DNA of 64,000 nt from Rhodospirillaceae bacterium (GCA_020638575.1 JACKIH010000003.1:1655501-1719500); one strand, 5' to 3'. Shown: positions 38,001 through 46,936, numbered from the stretch's first letter. Numbers and translations are program-made. Notes: a model not told the origin generated them from the sequence alone.

Positions 38001-41000
38001 TCACCACGATGTCGAGGATCTCATCGAGGGTGGCCAGCGGGTCGCCGTTGCCGTCCTCGATCTCCACCGTGACACCGAAGGTGAACACGTCGTTGATGCC
38101 GATATTGCCGAGGTCGCCAGACGGCGTCTCGACCGGCCCGGTCTCCGGATGGTCGAGCGGCTGGGACAGCGTGAACTCGTAGGTGCCGTCCTGCGCCATG
38201 GTGAGGGTGAACACCGTGACGCCGTTGGCCGTGCCGGTGACCGTCAGGCCGTTGCTGCCGTCGCTGGCAACGGTGGCCAGCACCGTTTCGCCGCCGGAGG
38301 TCAGGCCGGTGTCCTGCGGGGCATCGCCCGGGGTCAACGTGATGGTGCTGACCAGACCCTCGGCATTGCCGGTGGCGGTGTCGGTATCCGTGCCCGTGGC
38401 GCGCTTGTCGATGTCGAAGATGTCCAGCGTGATGCTGGTCAGCGTCGCATCGTTGGGCACTTCGAACAGCGGATCGCCGCCCGGCGGGGTGGTCACGGTT
38501 TCCGGAATATCCGGCTCCGGAACCAGGGCCTCGTCGGGGTTCGGCACCGATTCGATGGCGATGCTCAGGGTCGCGGACGACTGGTCGCCGTCGAAGTCCT
38601 CGATGGTGTAGACGAAGTTGTCCACCGCAGAGATCGGCGCATTGGCATTGGCCGTATAGGTGTAGTCGCCGTTGGCGTAGATGGTCAGGGAGCCGAACTC
38701 GCCGGCAATGGTGGTCGGTCCCGCCGTGGTGACATCCTGCGGTGTGCTGGCCAAGTTGCCCGAGGCAATCTGCACCACCGGCTCGCCGGGGTTGTCCGCC
38801 GTGCCCACCGACCCGTCGGCGCTCATGCTGTCGTTGTCGACGACATTGGCCACCGTCGTGGTCTGGCCGGCCACCACCTGCTGGTCGTCGTCCACCGCGA
38901 TCGGCGCGTCGTTCTCCACCTCGACGCTGAACACGCCGGCAGCGCCGTCGTACAGCTCGGACAAGGTGAGGGTGTCGCCGTCGAAGTCGGTCGCCGTCAC
39001 CACCGCGGAGAAGTCGATGTAGTCGACACCCGCAGCATTGCCGCCGGCATCCAGCGTCTGCAGCTCGGTCCCGTCCTCGCCGGCCACCGCCACATGGTCG
39101 AGTTCGCCGTCGAGGTTGAAGGTCCACGAACCATCGGCATTGACCGTCAGGGTGAACACCTGGTCGCCACCCTGACCGGCATAGGCCGTCAGCGTGCTGC
39201 CGCTGATTTCATAGAAGAGCTGGGTGCCCGCCGAGAACAGCGCCGGCATGGCGTCCTGCAGCTCGGCACTGGTGGCGCTGATCAGCCCGAAGGTGGTGGG
39301 CTCGTCGGCGCCGGTGGAGACCAGCACCGACAGATCGCCGGCACCACCGTCGGTGCCGCTGGCGGTATCGGTGTCGACGCCGGCATCGTCCTCAAGGCCG
39401 GTCACCAGATCGGTGTCGTCGGCCGCCGGGTCGTTGGCTTCGTTGCCCAGCGCATCTTCCTGCACCGAGCCCTGCACCGTCTGCACCGGGTTGCCGCTGG
39501 CATCGACGATGCCGGCCGGGATGTCGTTCTCCACATCCACGGTGAACAGCCCGCTCTGGCCGCCATAGAGGTCGGACAGGGTGAGGGTGTCGCCGTCCGC
39601 GTCGGTCGCCGTGACCACCGCGGAGAAGTCGATGTAGTCGACACCCGTGGCGTTGCCGCCGGCATCCAGGCTCTGCAGCTCGGTGCCGTCGTCGCCGCTG
39701 CCGGCCACATGGTCGAGCTGGCCGTCCAGGTTGAAGCTCCAGGCTCCGCTCTCATCCACCGACAAGGTGAAGATGACGTCGCCACCCTGGCCGGCATAGG
39801 CCGTCAGCGTGTTGCCGGAGATCGCGTAGAACAGCCGGGTACCGCCGGAGAACAGGGCCGGCATGGCATCCTGCAGTTCCGTGCTGGTGGCGCTGATCAG
39901 CGCGAAGGTGGCGGGCTCGTCGGCACCGGTGGACACCAGCACCGACAGATCGCCGGCACCGCCGTCGGTGCCGCTGGCGGAGTCGGTGTCGACCCCCGCA
40001 TCGTCCAGGTTGCCGGTCACCAGATCGGTGTCGTCGGCCGCCGGATCATCGCTCTCGTTGCCCAGCGCGTCTTCCTGCACGGCACCGGACACGGTGGTGA
40101 CCGGGTTGCCGTTGGCATTGACGACGCCGGCCGGGATGTCGTTCTCCACCGCGATGGTGAAGAGGTCGCCCTGGCCGTTGTAGAGGTCCGACAAGGTCAG
40201 CGTGTCGCCGTCCGCATCGGTCGCCGTGATGACGCCGGAGAAGTCGATCGCGTTGACGCCCGTGGAGCCATCGGGGCTGGTGCGCAGCGTCGTGGTGTCG
40301 TCCGGGTTGGCCGGGTCGACCACGTGGTCGAGCTGGCCGTCCAGGTCGAAGCTCCAGTTCCCGTTGGTCTCGTCGACCGTCAGGGTGAAGATCACCTGGC
40401 CGTCGCTCGGCCGGGTGGCCGTCAGCGTCTCGCCGCTCACCGCATAGGTCAGCAGTTCGCCCGCCGAATAGAGGGTCGGCAGGGCCGCCGCCAGCTCCGC
40501 CGCACCGCCGGCGATGAAGCCGAAGGTGGCCGGCTCGTCGGCACCGGTGGACACCAGCAGCGCCAAGCTGCCGTTGGCCCCCGTGCCGCTGCCCGACGCC
40601 ATGTCGGTATCGACACCCGGATTGTCCGGGTTGCCGGTCACGTCATCGATGTCGTTGGCCGCCGGATCGTCAACCTCGTTGCCCAGCGCGTCTTCCTGCA
40701 CCGCGCCCGAGATCGTCTGCATCGGGTTGCCGTTGGCATCGACAACGCCGGCCGGGATGTCGTTCTCCACCGTGATGGTGAAGAGGCCCGTCTGGCCGTT
40801 ATAGAGGTCGGACAGGGTGAGCGTGTCGACGTCCGCGTCACTCACGGTGACGATCGCGGAGAAGTCGATGGAGGAGACGGCGATGGAGCCGTCGGCACTC
40901 GCCTGCAGCAGCGTGGTGTCGTCCGGGTTGGTCGGATCGACCACATGGTCGAGCTGGCCGTCCAGATCGAAGCTCCAGTTGCCGGTGGCCGACTCGACCG

Positions 41001-44000
41001 TCAGGGTGAAGATCACCTGGCCGTCGCTCGGCCGCGTCGCCGTCAGCGTCTCGCCGCTCACCGTATAGGTCAGCAGCTCGCCCGCCGAGTAGAGGGTCGG
41101 CAGCAACGAGGCCAGCTCGGAGGATTCGGTGGTGACGTAGCCGTAGGTCGCCGGCTCGTCGGCACCGCTGGACACCAGGATCGACAGGCTGCCGTTGGCG
41201 CCCGAGCCGGAGCCCGACACTTCGTCGGTCTGGCCGGTGCCTTCCGGATTGCCGGTGACGTCGTCGTCGTCGGTCGCGTCGCTGGCGTTCAGCGCGTCTT
41301 CCTGCACGGCCCCGGTGATGGTCTGCACCGGACTGCCGCCGGCATCGACGATACCGGCCGGGATGTCGTTCTCCACCGTGATGGTGAACAGCCCGCTCTG
41401 GCCCTCGTAGAGGTCGCTGAGGACGGCGACGTCGCCGTCGTAGTCGGTCACGGTGATGATCGCCGAGAAGTCGATGTTCGGCACCGACCCGCCGCCTTCG
41501 GTGGCGAGGGCCGTGGAGTCGTCACCCGCGACCGTGTGATCGAGCTGGCCGTCCAGGTCGAAGGTCCACGAGCCGTCGTTGTTGACCGTCAGGGTGAAGA
41601 TCACATCGGTGCCGACGGTGGCCGTCAGCGTCTGGCTGCCGGCAGCGACGGTGACCTGATAGTCGACCGTGGTGCCGCCGGACTGCAGGGCCGGGAGCAG
41701 CCCGTCGAGGCCGGTCTGCACCAGCCCGAAGGTCGGCTCCACGTCGACGCCCGCATCCACCAGGATCGACAGGCTGCCGTTGGCGCCGGTGCCGGAGCCC
41801 GATGCCTCGTCGGTCTGGCCGGTGCCTTCCGGATTGCCGGTCACCAGGTCGTCGTCGGTGGCGTCGCCGGCGTCGAGCGCATCTTCCTGCACCGTACCGC
41901 CGATGGTCTGGGCGGGGTTGCCGCTGCCGTCGACGATGGCCTGCGGGCCGTCATCGGTGATGACGATGTCGAGGATGTCCTCGAAGGTCGGCAACGGCAC
42001 GCCGTCGTCGCTTTGCGTCTCCACCGTGATGCCGAAGGTGAACACGTCGTTCAGGCCGATATTGCCGAGTTCGCCCGACGGCGTCTCGACAGGCCCCGTC
42101 TCCGGATGGTCGAGCGGCCCGGTGAGCTGGAAGCTGTAGCCGCCGTCCACCGTGATGGTGAGGGTGAAGATGGCGGTGGTGGAGGTGCTGCCGGTGACGA
42201 TGAGGCCGCCGTTACCGTCCGTCGTCGTGTTGATGAAGATCTGGTCGCCGCCGGACGTCAAAGAGGTCGGGACCTGCGCCGGTGACGTGGGATCGAGCGT
42301 CAGCGTCTCGATCAGGCCGAAATCGTCGCCCGGGGTGGTGTTGGCGGTGGCGGTATCCTCGTCGGGATCGGTCACGCCGTCGCGCTTGTCGACGTCGAAG
42401 ATCTTCAACGTGATGGTGGTCACCGAGCCGCCGTCCGGTACTTCGAACAGCGGGGTGGTCGGGGTGCCGCCCGGCGGGATGTTGGTCACCGTCTCCGGGA
42501 TATCCGGCTCCGGCACCAGGGTCTGGTCCGGGGTGCTGTCGACGAACACGACCGAGGTCGGCGTGTAGGAGTCGATGTCGACGTTGTTCAGCAGGTTGGT
42601 CTCAAGGTCGCCCGTGCCCAGGTCCACCGTGGTGGTGGTGATGCCGATGTCCACGGTGCCGCTGACGCCCGCAGGCGCCTGCAGCGTCAGGCCGGAAACC
42701 AGTGCCTGCACGTCGGCCAGCGGGGTGCTCTCGTCGATGTCGAAGGTGTAGCGGATCGACCCGTCGGCATTGGTCGACGGACCGGAAACGGTGATGCCCG
42801 CGATGGTCGGCGCGGCCAGCACCAGGGACTGCAGGTCGGCGGTATCGAGACCCGACAGGTCCACCAGAACCTGGGTGACGACTTCGCTGTCGGTGTCGGC
42901 CGGGCCGCCCTGGCTTTCGAAGGCATCGCCGGCGCCATCGCCGTCGCCATCGGCGCCGGGGTTCACCGGGTCGCCGCCGACGGTGCTGTCGTTGCCGAGT
43001 TCGATCGACAGGCCGAGATCGACGGCGACGCCGCCGGCCGTGCCGGTGAGCGTGGGATCGGCCGCGGACACCTCCGAGCCGTCCACCACGGCATCCACCG
43101 GGATGACCAGGTCGGCATTTTCCGCCGTCGACGTGGCGGTCGGGTCATCCGGCGGCGCCATCGTCACGGTCACGGCGAGGCCGGTGATGTCGACGTCGCT
43201 GTTCACCGGCAACGTGGTGATGGTGATGGGTGCGGAGAAGTCCTTCAGTTCCGCCGCCGGGTCGAAGGTGACCGTGAGCGTGCCGGCCGTGGCGTCGTAA
43301 TCGACCGACGTAACGCCGGTGATGCCGCTGATCGCCGAGACGTCGAACGTCCAGCCGGTGGACGGTGCCGGCAGGCCGGTGACCGTGACTTCCGTCAAGA
43401 CCTCGGGCTCGTCGGGCGCCAGCGAGAAGGCGCGCAAATAAATGTCGGTCGGGACATCCTCGATGGCGCTGCCGCTCTGAATCGACGTGTTGGGGTCGAT
43501 GAGCACCGGCGGTCCGTCCGGCGGGGGCTCGCCGGTGTTGGGATCGTCCGGCGGCAGGTAGAGGGTGCCGAAGGCGACCGTCGAGACGTCGGTGGCCGAG
43601 GCATAGTTCAGCTCGTCCGAGATCTCGCGGTCGTCGGGGAAGGTTTCCGGGGTCAGGGTCTCCAAGCTCAGGCCCTGCACCGTGAACACCGGCTTGATGG
43701 TCACGTCGCCATCGTTGGCGGTGGTGAAGTCGAACTCGATGGCGGTGAAGCCGCTCGCCCCGGTCGGGACCTGCAGGATCACGTAGTCGCCGTCCGGCGT
43801 CGGCAGCGACACGCCGGCCGGCACATCGACGTCGATGGAACTCACCAGAAGGTCGGCGACATCGCCGGTCACGGTGGAGCCGTCCACCAGCGTGGCGGTG
43901 TAGGTGCCGGTCCCGGTGATGAGGAAGTTCTCGGCCGCTTCGACGATCAGGAAGTGCTGCTCGGAGCCGTCCTCGACGTCGCTGAAGCTGGCGGACACGC

Positions 44001-45432
44001 TGCCCGTGCCCTCCTCGCCCGGCGAGAACACGGAGTTCGCGTCGGACCCGTCGAACACCTCGATGTTCACCTCGGGCTGGTCGGCCAGGGCGTCGACCGC
44101 GATGTAGATGTTGGCGGTGGAGGTGTTGCCGAAGTTGTCGGTCACAACGGCGGTGACGGTGCCCGGGTCGTAGTCTTCATCCGGCGCCGGCGCCAGGCGG
44201 AACATCCCTTCGTAGTCCGTCACGCCTTCCGGGAAGGTGATGGTCAGCGTGAAGGTGCCGTCGGCGTTCTCGGTCCAAGTGGCGACCGCGCCGTTGGTCT
44301 CCAGCGCGTCGGACCCGAAGAAGTTATAGGTCCATTCGCCGTAGTCGGGATCCGGATTGCTGCCGTTGGGCAGGCCGTTGATGACGATCTGGGTAAGCTG
44401 GTTGCCGCCCGTGGCGCTCGCCGAAATCGAGATCGCGTTGCCCGGATTGCTGACCAGGCTGTCCTCGAAGATGAACAGCGCCCCGCCCCGGATGATCGGC
44501 ACGCCGCCGCGATCGCCGGGATCGCTCGGAAAGTTGACCGGCGGCACGCCGGTCGGGTCATCGGTCGGAGACACCGGCGTCAGCGAGATCTCCAGCTCGA
44601 AATTGAACTCCGGGTTGGGCCGCGACAGCTCGCGGATCTCCGGCTCCGGCACGCCGAACTGCAGCCCGGTCGGGCCCAGCAGCGGCGAGATGTTGAAGCC
44701 ATCGCCCAGCGGCACCGGGTCGACCGGCGCGAAGAAGGCGCTGCCGCCTTCGGCACCAGGCTGCCCGCCGGGGGCGCCGGGCGCTGCGGCTGCAGGTTCG
44801 CGCAGCTCACCCTCCAGCAGCAGGGCCGCCAGATCGATGGACTCGAAGGCGTCGGCCTGCACACCGGCGATGATGGCGCCGATGGGAATTTCGGTGGTGC
44901 CGCCCACGATCACCTGTGCGGGATCGCCGGACAAGGCAGCCTGTGCGGCGCCTTCCAACCGGATGATCCCCTGGTCGCCCAGGTCGAAGAGCAGGTCGTC
45001 GCCGTCGACGCGCAGGATCAGCGGCGCTGCATCTTCGTCGCGCTCTTCCAGAAGCTCAGGAGGCAGGTCGATGTTGTAGCTCTCGCCGGCCGCGACGGGC
45101 ACGACGATGGTCTCGCCGCCTTCCGGCGCGGCGATGGTCACCGCGTCGCCGGAGGGCGCCGGGGTGTCGTCGTTGGGCTGCCGGGCCTCTTCGGCCTGCT
45201 GCTGTTCCTCACCCGCCGGTGCTTCGCCGGTGTCCTCGGCGGTCTCGCCGCCGCTGTCGGACCCGGTCTCTTCGACCTGGTCGGCAGTGGCCGCCGCGGC
45301 GTCGGCGCCGGCCTCGGCCGGAGCGTCGCTCCCGGCCGGTGCAGGTGCGGTGTTTTCCACTTCGGGCTGGAGCTGTGGCTGGTCGGAGTCTTGGTTGGTG
45401 TCGGCCTGCGCGACTTGCGTGCGATCTTCCAT
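32008..45432 (-). CDS. giant T1SS-secreted RTX/VWA adhesin with T1SS-143 repeats
   Basis: A protein of about 4474 residues, predicted to leave by type I secretion and stay at or near the cell surface. Residues 1-90 are acidic and Gln/Pro/Ala-rich. A conserved-looking segment (about 100-180) contains VVPVAAGESYNIDLPPELL. Cadherin/Ig-like modules run to about 1145. About eleven T1SS-143-type repeats (VQEDALGNE...GSLSILVSTG...FSLDGQLDHV-like...TLSDLYNGQ) fill about 1145-3945. A von Willebrand A domain follows (about 3953-4180, MIDAS DLSGS at 3960-3964), then RTX nonapeptides (GGxGxDxLx, about 4315-4382) and a C-terminal T1SS signal. The ATG at 45432 has AGGAG 8 nt upstream; a longer frame to 45558 lacks one. 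No secretion genes are in the window. Confidence 0.92.
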   Translation of the reverse strand: MEDRTQVAQADTNQDSDQPQLQPEVENTAPAPAGSDAPAEAGADAAAATADQVEETGSDSGGETAEDTGEAPAGEEQQQAEEARQPNDDTPAPSGDAVTIAAPEGGETIVVPVAAGESYNIDLPPELLEERDEDAAPLILRVDGDDLLFDLGDQGIIRLEGAAQAALSGDPAQVIVGGTTEIPIGAIIAGVQADAFESIDLAALLLEGELREPAAAAPGAPGGQPGAEGGSAFFAPVDPVPLGDGFNISPLLGPTGLQFGVPEPEIRELSRPNPEFNFELEISLTPVSPTDDPTGVPPVNFPSDPGDRGGVPIIRGGALFIFEDSLVSNPGNAISISASATGGNQLTQIVINGLPNGSNPDPDYGEWTYNFFGSDALETNGAVATWTENADGTFTLTITFPEGVTDYEGMFRLAPAPDEDYDPGTVTAVVTDNFGNTSTANIYIAVDALADQPEVNIEVFDGSDANSVFSPGEEGTGSVSASFSDVEDGSEQHFLIVEAAENFLITGTGTYTATLVDGSTVTGDVADLLVSSIDVDVPAGVSLPTPDGDYVILQVPTGASGFTAIEFDFTTANDGDVTIKPVFTVQGLSLETLTPETFPDDREISDELNYASATDVSTVAFGTLYLPPDDPNTGEPPPDGPPVLIDPNTSIQSGSAIEDVPTDIYLRAFSLAPDEPEVLTEVTVTGLPAPSTGWTFDVSAISGITGVTSVDYDATAGTLTVTFDPAAELKDFSAPITITTLPVNSDVDITGLAVTVTMAPPDDPTATSTAENADLVIPVDAVVDGSEVSAADPTLTGTAGGVAVDLGLSIELGNDSTVGGDPVNPGADGDGDGAGDAFESQGGPADTDSEVVTQVLVDLSGLDTADLQSLVLAAPTIAGITVSGPSTNADGSIRYTFDIDESTPLADVQALVSGLTLQAPAGVSGTVDIGITTTTVDLGTGDLETNLLNNVDIDSYTPTSVVFVDSTPDQTLVPEPDIPETVTNIPPGGTPTTPLFEVPDGGSVTTITLKIFDVDKRDGVTDPDEDTATANTTPGDDFGLIETLTLDPTSPAQVPTSLTSGGDQIFINTTTDGNGGLIVTGSTSTTAIFTLTITVDGGYSFQLTGPLDHPETGPVETPSGELGNIGLNDVFTFGITVETQSDDGVPLPTFEDILDIVITDDGPQAIVDGSGNPAQTIGGTVQEDALDAGDATDDDLVTGNPEGTGQTDEASGSGTGANGSLSILVDAGVDVEPTFGLVQTGLDGLLPALQSGGTTVDYQVTVAAGSQTLTATVGTDVIFTLTVNNDGSWTFDLDGQLDHTVAGDDSTALATEGGGSVPNIDFSAIITVTDYDGDVAVLSDLYEGQSGLFTITVENDIPAGIVDAGGSPVQTITGAVQEDALNASDATDDDDVTGNPEGTGQTDEVSGSGSGANGSLSILVSSGADEPATYGYVTTESSELASLLPTLYSAGELLTYTVSGETLTATRPSDGQVIFTLTVESATGNWSFDLDGQLDHVVDPTNPDDTTLLQASADGSIAVSSIDFSAIVTVSDADVDTLTLSDLYNGQTGLFTITVENDIPAGVVDANGNPMQTISGAVQEDALGNEVDDPAANDIDDVTGNPDNPGVDTDMASGSGTGANGSLALLVSTGADEPATFGFIAGGAAELAAALPTLYSAGELLTYAVSGETLTATRPSDGQVIFTLTVDETNGNWSFDLDGQLDHVVDPANPDDTTTLRTSPDGSTGVNAIDFSGVITATDADGDTLTLSDLYNGQGDLFTIAVENDIPAGVVNANGNPVTTVSGAVQEDALGNESDDPAADDTDLVTGNLDDAGVDTDSASGTDGGAGDLSVLVSTGADEPATFALISATSTELQDAMPALFSGGTRLFYAISGNTLTAYAGQGGDVIFTLSVDESGAWSFNLDGQLDHVAGSGDDGTELQSLDAGGNATGVDYIDFSAVVTATDADGDTLTLSDLYGGQSGLFTVDVENDIPAGIVDASGNPVQTVQGSVQEDALGNEANDPAADDTDLVTGLEDDAGVDTDTASGTDGGAGDLSVLVSTGADEPTTFGLISATSAELQDAMPALFSAGTQLFYEISGSTLTAYAGQGGDQVFTLTVNADGSWTFNLDGELDHVAVAGEDGTELQTLDAGGNAAGVDYIDFSAVVTATDFDGDTLTLSELYDGAAGVFSVEVENDAPIAVDDDQQVVAGQTTTVANVVDNDSMSADGSVGTADNPGEPVVQIASGNLASTPQDVTTAGPTTIAGEFGSLTIYANGDYTYTANANAPISAVDNFVYTIEDFDGDQSSATLSIAIESVPNPDEALVPEPDIPETVTTPPGGDPLFEVPNDATLTSITLDIFDIDKRATGTDTDTATGNAEGLVSTITLTPGDAPQDTGLTSGGETVLATVASDGSNGLTVTGTANGVTVFTLTMAQDGTYEFTLSQPLDHPETGPVETPSGDLGNIGINDVFTFGVTVEIEDGNGDPLATLDEILDIVVTDDGPAAFVDAGGSPLRTVSGAVQEDALNAGDATDDDAVTGNPEGTGQTDEASGSGTGANGSLSILVDSGVDVEPTFGFITGGSAALAAALPALTSGGTALTYTASGDTLTATANGQTIFTLTINSDGSWSFDLDGQLDHTTAGDDTTALALDGGGSVSSIDFSAVVTVTDFDGDTSVLSDLYNGQDGLFTITVENDIPAGVVDAGGSPVQTITGTVQEDALGNEASDPAANDTDDVTGNLDNPGVDTDMASGSGTGANGSLALLVSTGADEPATFGFVTTSSSELATLLPTLYSAGELLTYAVSGDTLTATRPSDGQVIFTLTVNETTGNWSFDLDGQLDHVVDPTNPDDATLLRTSPDGTTSVDSIDFSAVITVSDADVDTLTLSDLYGGQGGLFTIAVENDIPAGIVDVGGNPVQTISGTVQEDALGNEGSDPAANDTDDVTGNLDNPGVDTDMASGSGTGANGSLSGLVSTGADEPATFGFIAGGAAALAAALPTLYSAGELLTYAVSGDTLTATRPGDGQVIFTLTVNETTGNWSFDLDGQLDHVVTTTNPDDTTMLSTSANGSTGVNSIDFSAVITVTDADGDELTLSDLYSGQGGLFTIAVENDIPAGIVDVGGNPVQTISGTVQEDALGNEGSDPAANDTDDVTGNLDNPGVDTDMASGSGTGANGSLSGLVSTGADEPATFGFIAGGAAALAAALPSLYSAGELLTYAVSGDTLTATRPGDGQVIFTLTVNETTGNWSFDLDGQLDHVVTTTNPDDTTTLSTSANGSTGVNSIDFSAVITVTDADGDELTLSDLYSGQGGLFTIAVENDIPAGIVDVGGNPVQTISGTVQEDALGNEASDPAANDTDDVTGNLDNPGVDTDMASGSGTGANGSLSGLVSTGADEPATFGFIAGGAAALAAALPTLYSAGELLTYAVSGDTLTATRPSDGQVIFTLTVNETTGNWSFDLDGQLDHVVTTTNPDDTTTLSTSANGSTGVNSIDFSAVITVTDADGDELTLSDLYSGQGGLFTIAVENDIPVVDAVSASGTSVVPDSLLLDETIASELATGEVDVYGPGDTGVDNAPANVDEPASDGIGQSRTTTGTVRSWFTGSTVSIGADQSGNATVVFSLALALALGGTEVTSLVTNLSVSDDSYTDASITLFNNNGVIEGRVGGSANDIAFTIELDGTTQASGLNGLDSAQVVVTQYMALEHDETGGTYDESLILSVVGQNATLGVRLDVTATDADGDQVTDSASAVLANASGGAISFDDDGPRAAVDANGNITTNTAGGMVYEDALPGGNLSSLVDADVTVISGTATSGSGLVSLSALVNFGEDGPGDGGGFAFVDTAQVVSVMEAQGLTSGGTDLTYSVSSGANSQTLTASAGANTIFTLEVEDDGDWTFTLSGPVDHATGSGDASTNLGSAANPMESIDFSAIVSVTDADGDTSTLADLFQGAADSPFAIQIQNDVPIAQDDVVVASRQSLDYNVTVMLDLSGSMGEDPDGNGPYDTRLELALDALTTLITTMRNESDSDSVTVSLLTFHSPGGTPTTDLVFEGLNANEALAALQAAQSSFVPNGQTPYETAINALTQFLNDLYPGQTYSVPDATGNNSLVNLVYWLSDGRPVPGDSGFNDGQDIDPSQIPAWESALQNKGFEGSYAVGIGSDITGDPDAVSELNKIAYPNDNTTPGGPDDYTLLVTDESQLAQVLVDTIPIAAAGDVFDTTTANDNIGADGGFYDGGTELVVTQIESINPGGAGEIGNLITDADGSVTIEGQYGTLTIGRDGQFRYDFDDTNGSPDDFQFVDVFRYTITDADGDSVDRTLAIRVGEGNPYADGSPIVGDTDANNLDDVLIGGGDDDLIIGGQGADQLFGNGNNDILIGGEGDDILSGGAGEDILRGGRGEDTLTGGDDADRFVLAGDDTGVADLITDFDATEDTLDLSQFFNSGSDAQSGTTLLTDPGNSNLVTGVEIGGHTVASFTTPVDISGTGGIQVVVDDTGTPVTITA
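34922..37406. repeat. four near-identical 621-bp tandem periods in the giant gene
   Basis: The marker GGGATGTCGTTCTCCACC recurs at 34922, 35543, 36164, 36785 and 37406, exactly 621 bp (207 codons) apart each time. Long blocks between the markers are almost identical. More diverged copies continue to about 42 kb with spacings of 606-621 bp. The region is prone to unequal recombination and to assembly collapse. Confidence 0.95.
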
Positions 45433-45606
45433 CTTTCGATCTCCTGACTGGGGACTGCCACCGTGCCGGACACAGAATGCTGCGCCACGGTCAGCCCACT
45501 GACCCTGCGTAAAACGGACAATGGGGATTTCAGGCCACAGGGTCAAGAAGATTCCCAATAAACCCGGCTCGAAATATCTAAAATGCCAAGATTCTAGCCT
45601 CGTAAA

Positions 45607-45671
45607 GGTTAATTCATATGGTTAACACTTCGTATACGCCATGGATAAATTGGTTAATGAAGATGGTTAAC
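45607..45671. promoter_or_regulatory. duplicated 20-bp operator-like sequence upstream of the giant gene
   Basis: GGTTAATNNANATGGTTAAC occurs at 45607-45626 and 45652-45671, 45 bp apart. Each copy contains two GGTTAA half-sites in direct orientation, 13 bp apart. The 508-bp gap 45433-45940 is otherwise AT-rich (about 45550-45760) and holds the giant gene's ribosome-binding site (AGGAG at 45441-45445). TTAA-containing half-sites recall CtrA boxes, but CtrA uses a 7-bp spacer and here it is 9. Confidence 0.55.
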
Positions 45672-45940
45672 ATTTTGCGAAGGGTGAATTTGTAGTTCGC
45701 AATAGCTTAATCCTTAATACAGAGGCGAAGATTGAATAGGGCCAAGTGAAAATTCTGCAAGACATGCGGGCATCACACTGAACGCCACTGCGAGTTCTAT
45801 CCTCGGTAACTGTTCGCCACCCACGGGTTGCTCGATGGCAAAGTAACGGTTCCCTGGCACCGGCCATCCCGCTATCAGAACCGGCAGGGGCCGCAACGCC
45901 GCCCCCCGCGTCCCACGCAGTCCGGATCCGCCCTGGCCCG

Positions 45941-46936
45941 ATGACAGACGTACGCCACCACACCGTCGCCGCCGAAGACGACGGCTTGCGCATCGACCGC
46001 TGGTTCCGTCGCCACGTGCCGGAGCTGGGCCATGGCCGGCTGGAGCGCCTGCTGCGCACCGGCCAGGTGCGGCTCGACGGCAAGCGCGTGCGCGCCGGCG
46101 CGCGCGTCGCCGCCGGCCAGACCGTGCGCGTCCCGCCCCTGGGCGACCCCCCTGCCGACGCCGCCCGCCCGGCCCGGCCGCAGCCGCCGGCGGTGGACAC
46201 CGCCCGGGCTGCGGACCTGGTGGCCCGCGTGCTCTACCGCGATGCCGACCTGCTGGTGATCGACAAGCCGGCCGGGCTGGCGGTCCAGGGCGGCTCCGGC
46301 ACCACCGTGCATCTCGATGCCCTGCTGGCGGCCCTGCAGTTCGACGCGGCCGAACCGCCGCGCCTGGTCCACCGCCTCGACCGCGACACCAGCGGCGTGC
46401 TGGTGCTGGCCCGCCACCGCGGCGCCGCACGCACGCTGACGGCCGCCTTCCGGTCGAAACAGACGCGCAAGCTCTACTGGGCGGCCGTGGTCGGCCGGCC
46501 GCACCCGGCAGACGGCCGCATCGACCAGCCGTTGGCCAAGCATCGCGGCGGCGGCGGGCCGGAAAAGATGGCGACGGACGGTGCCGGCGGCGACCCGGCG
46601 GTCACCCTCTACCGCACCGTCGACCACGCCCAGAAGGCGGCGTCCTGGTTGGCGCTGCTGCCGCTGACCGGGCGCACCCACCAGTTGCGCGCCCACTGCG
46701 CGGCCTTGGGCACGCCGATCCTGGGCGACGGCAAGTATGGCGGAGCCGGCGCCTTCCTCAGCGGCGTCGACCTGCCCCGGCGCATGCACCTGCACGCCCG
46801 CCGCATCGTCATTCCCCACCCCGACCCCAGGCGGCCACCGGTCGACGTGTCCGCCGACCTGCCGCCGCACATGCGCGCCACCTGGTCGCTGCTCGGCTTC
46901 ACCGATAACGACGGCGACGCCGGCGAGCTGTTCTAG
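45941..46936 (+). CDS. rluC: 23S rRNA pseudouridine synthase (RluC/RluD family)
   Basis: A 331-residue RNA-modifying enzyme. The S4 domain is in residues 15-75 (RIDRWFRRHVPELGHGRLERLL). The catalytic block is PPRLVHRLDRDTSGVLVLA, with the catalytic Asp in HRLDRDTSG. LTGRTHQLRAHCAALGTPILGD follows near the end. Exact target sites (RluC- or RluD-type) cannot be told from sequence. Followed by the SDR and HAD genes in the same direction. Confidence 0.9.
   Translation: MTDVRHHTVAAEDDGLRIDRWFRRHVPELGHGRLERLLRTGQVRLDGKRVRAGARVAAGQTVRVPPLGDPPADAARPARPQPPAVDTARAADLVARVLYRDADLLVIDKPAGLAVQGGSGTTVHLDALLAALQFDAAEPPRLVHRLDRDTSGVLVLARHRGAARTLTAAFRSKQTRKLYWAAVVGRPHPADGRIDQPLAKHRGGGGPEKMATDGAGGDPAVTLYRTVDHAQKAASWLALLPLTGRTHQLRAHCAALGTPILGDGKYGGAGAFLSGVDLPRRMHLHARRIVIPHPDPRRPPVDVSADLPPHMRATWSLLGFTDNDGDAGELF

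Noticed and set aside
34922..42000. CRISPR-like array from regularly spaced repeats
   Set aside because: Periods are 606-621 bp, are coding, and encode protein domains; CRISPR repeats are short with 30-40-bp spacers.
33802..42285. An 8.5-kb open frame on the + strand opposite the giant RTX gene
   Set aside because: It is exactly antisense to a repetitive gene with strongly biased codons, has a repetitive Arg/Gly/His-rich translation without family motifs, and has no start signal. It is a shadow of the real gene.
45085..45096. LapG cleavage site in the giant protein (VAAG, residues 113-116)
   Set aside because: It lacks the usual T/P/A-AAG form and no LapD/LapG genes are in the window.
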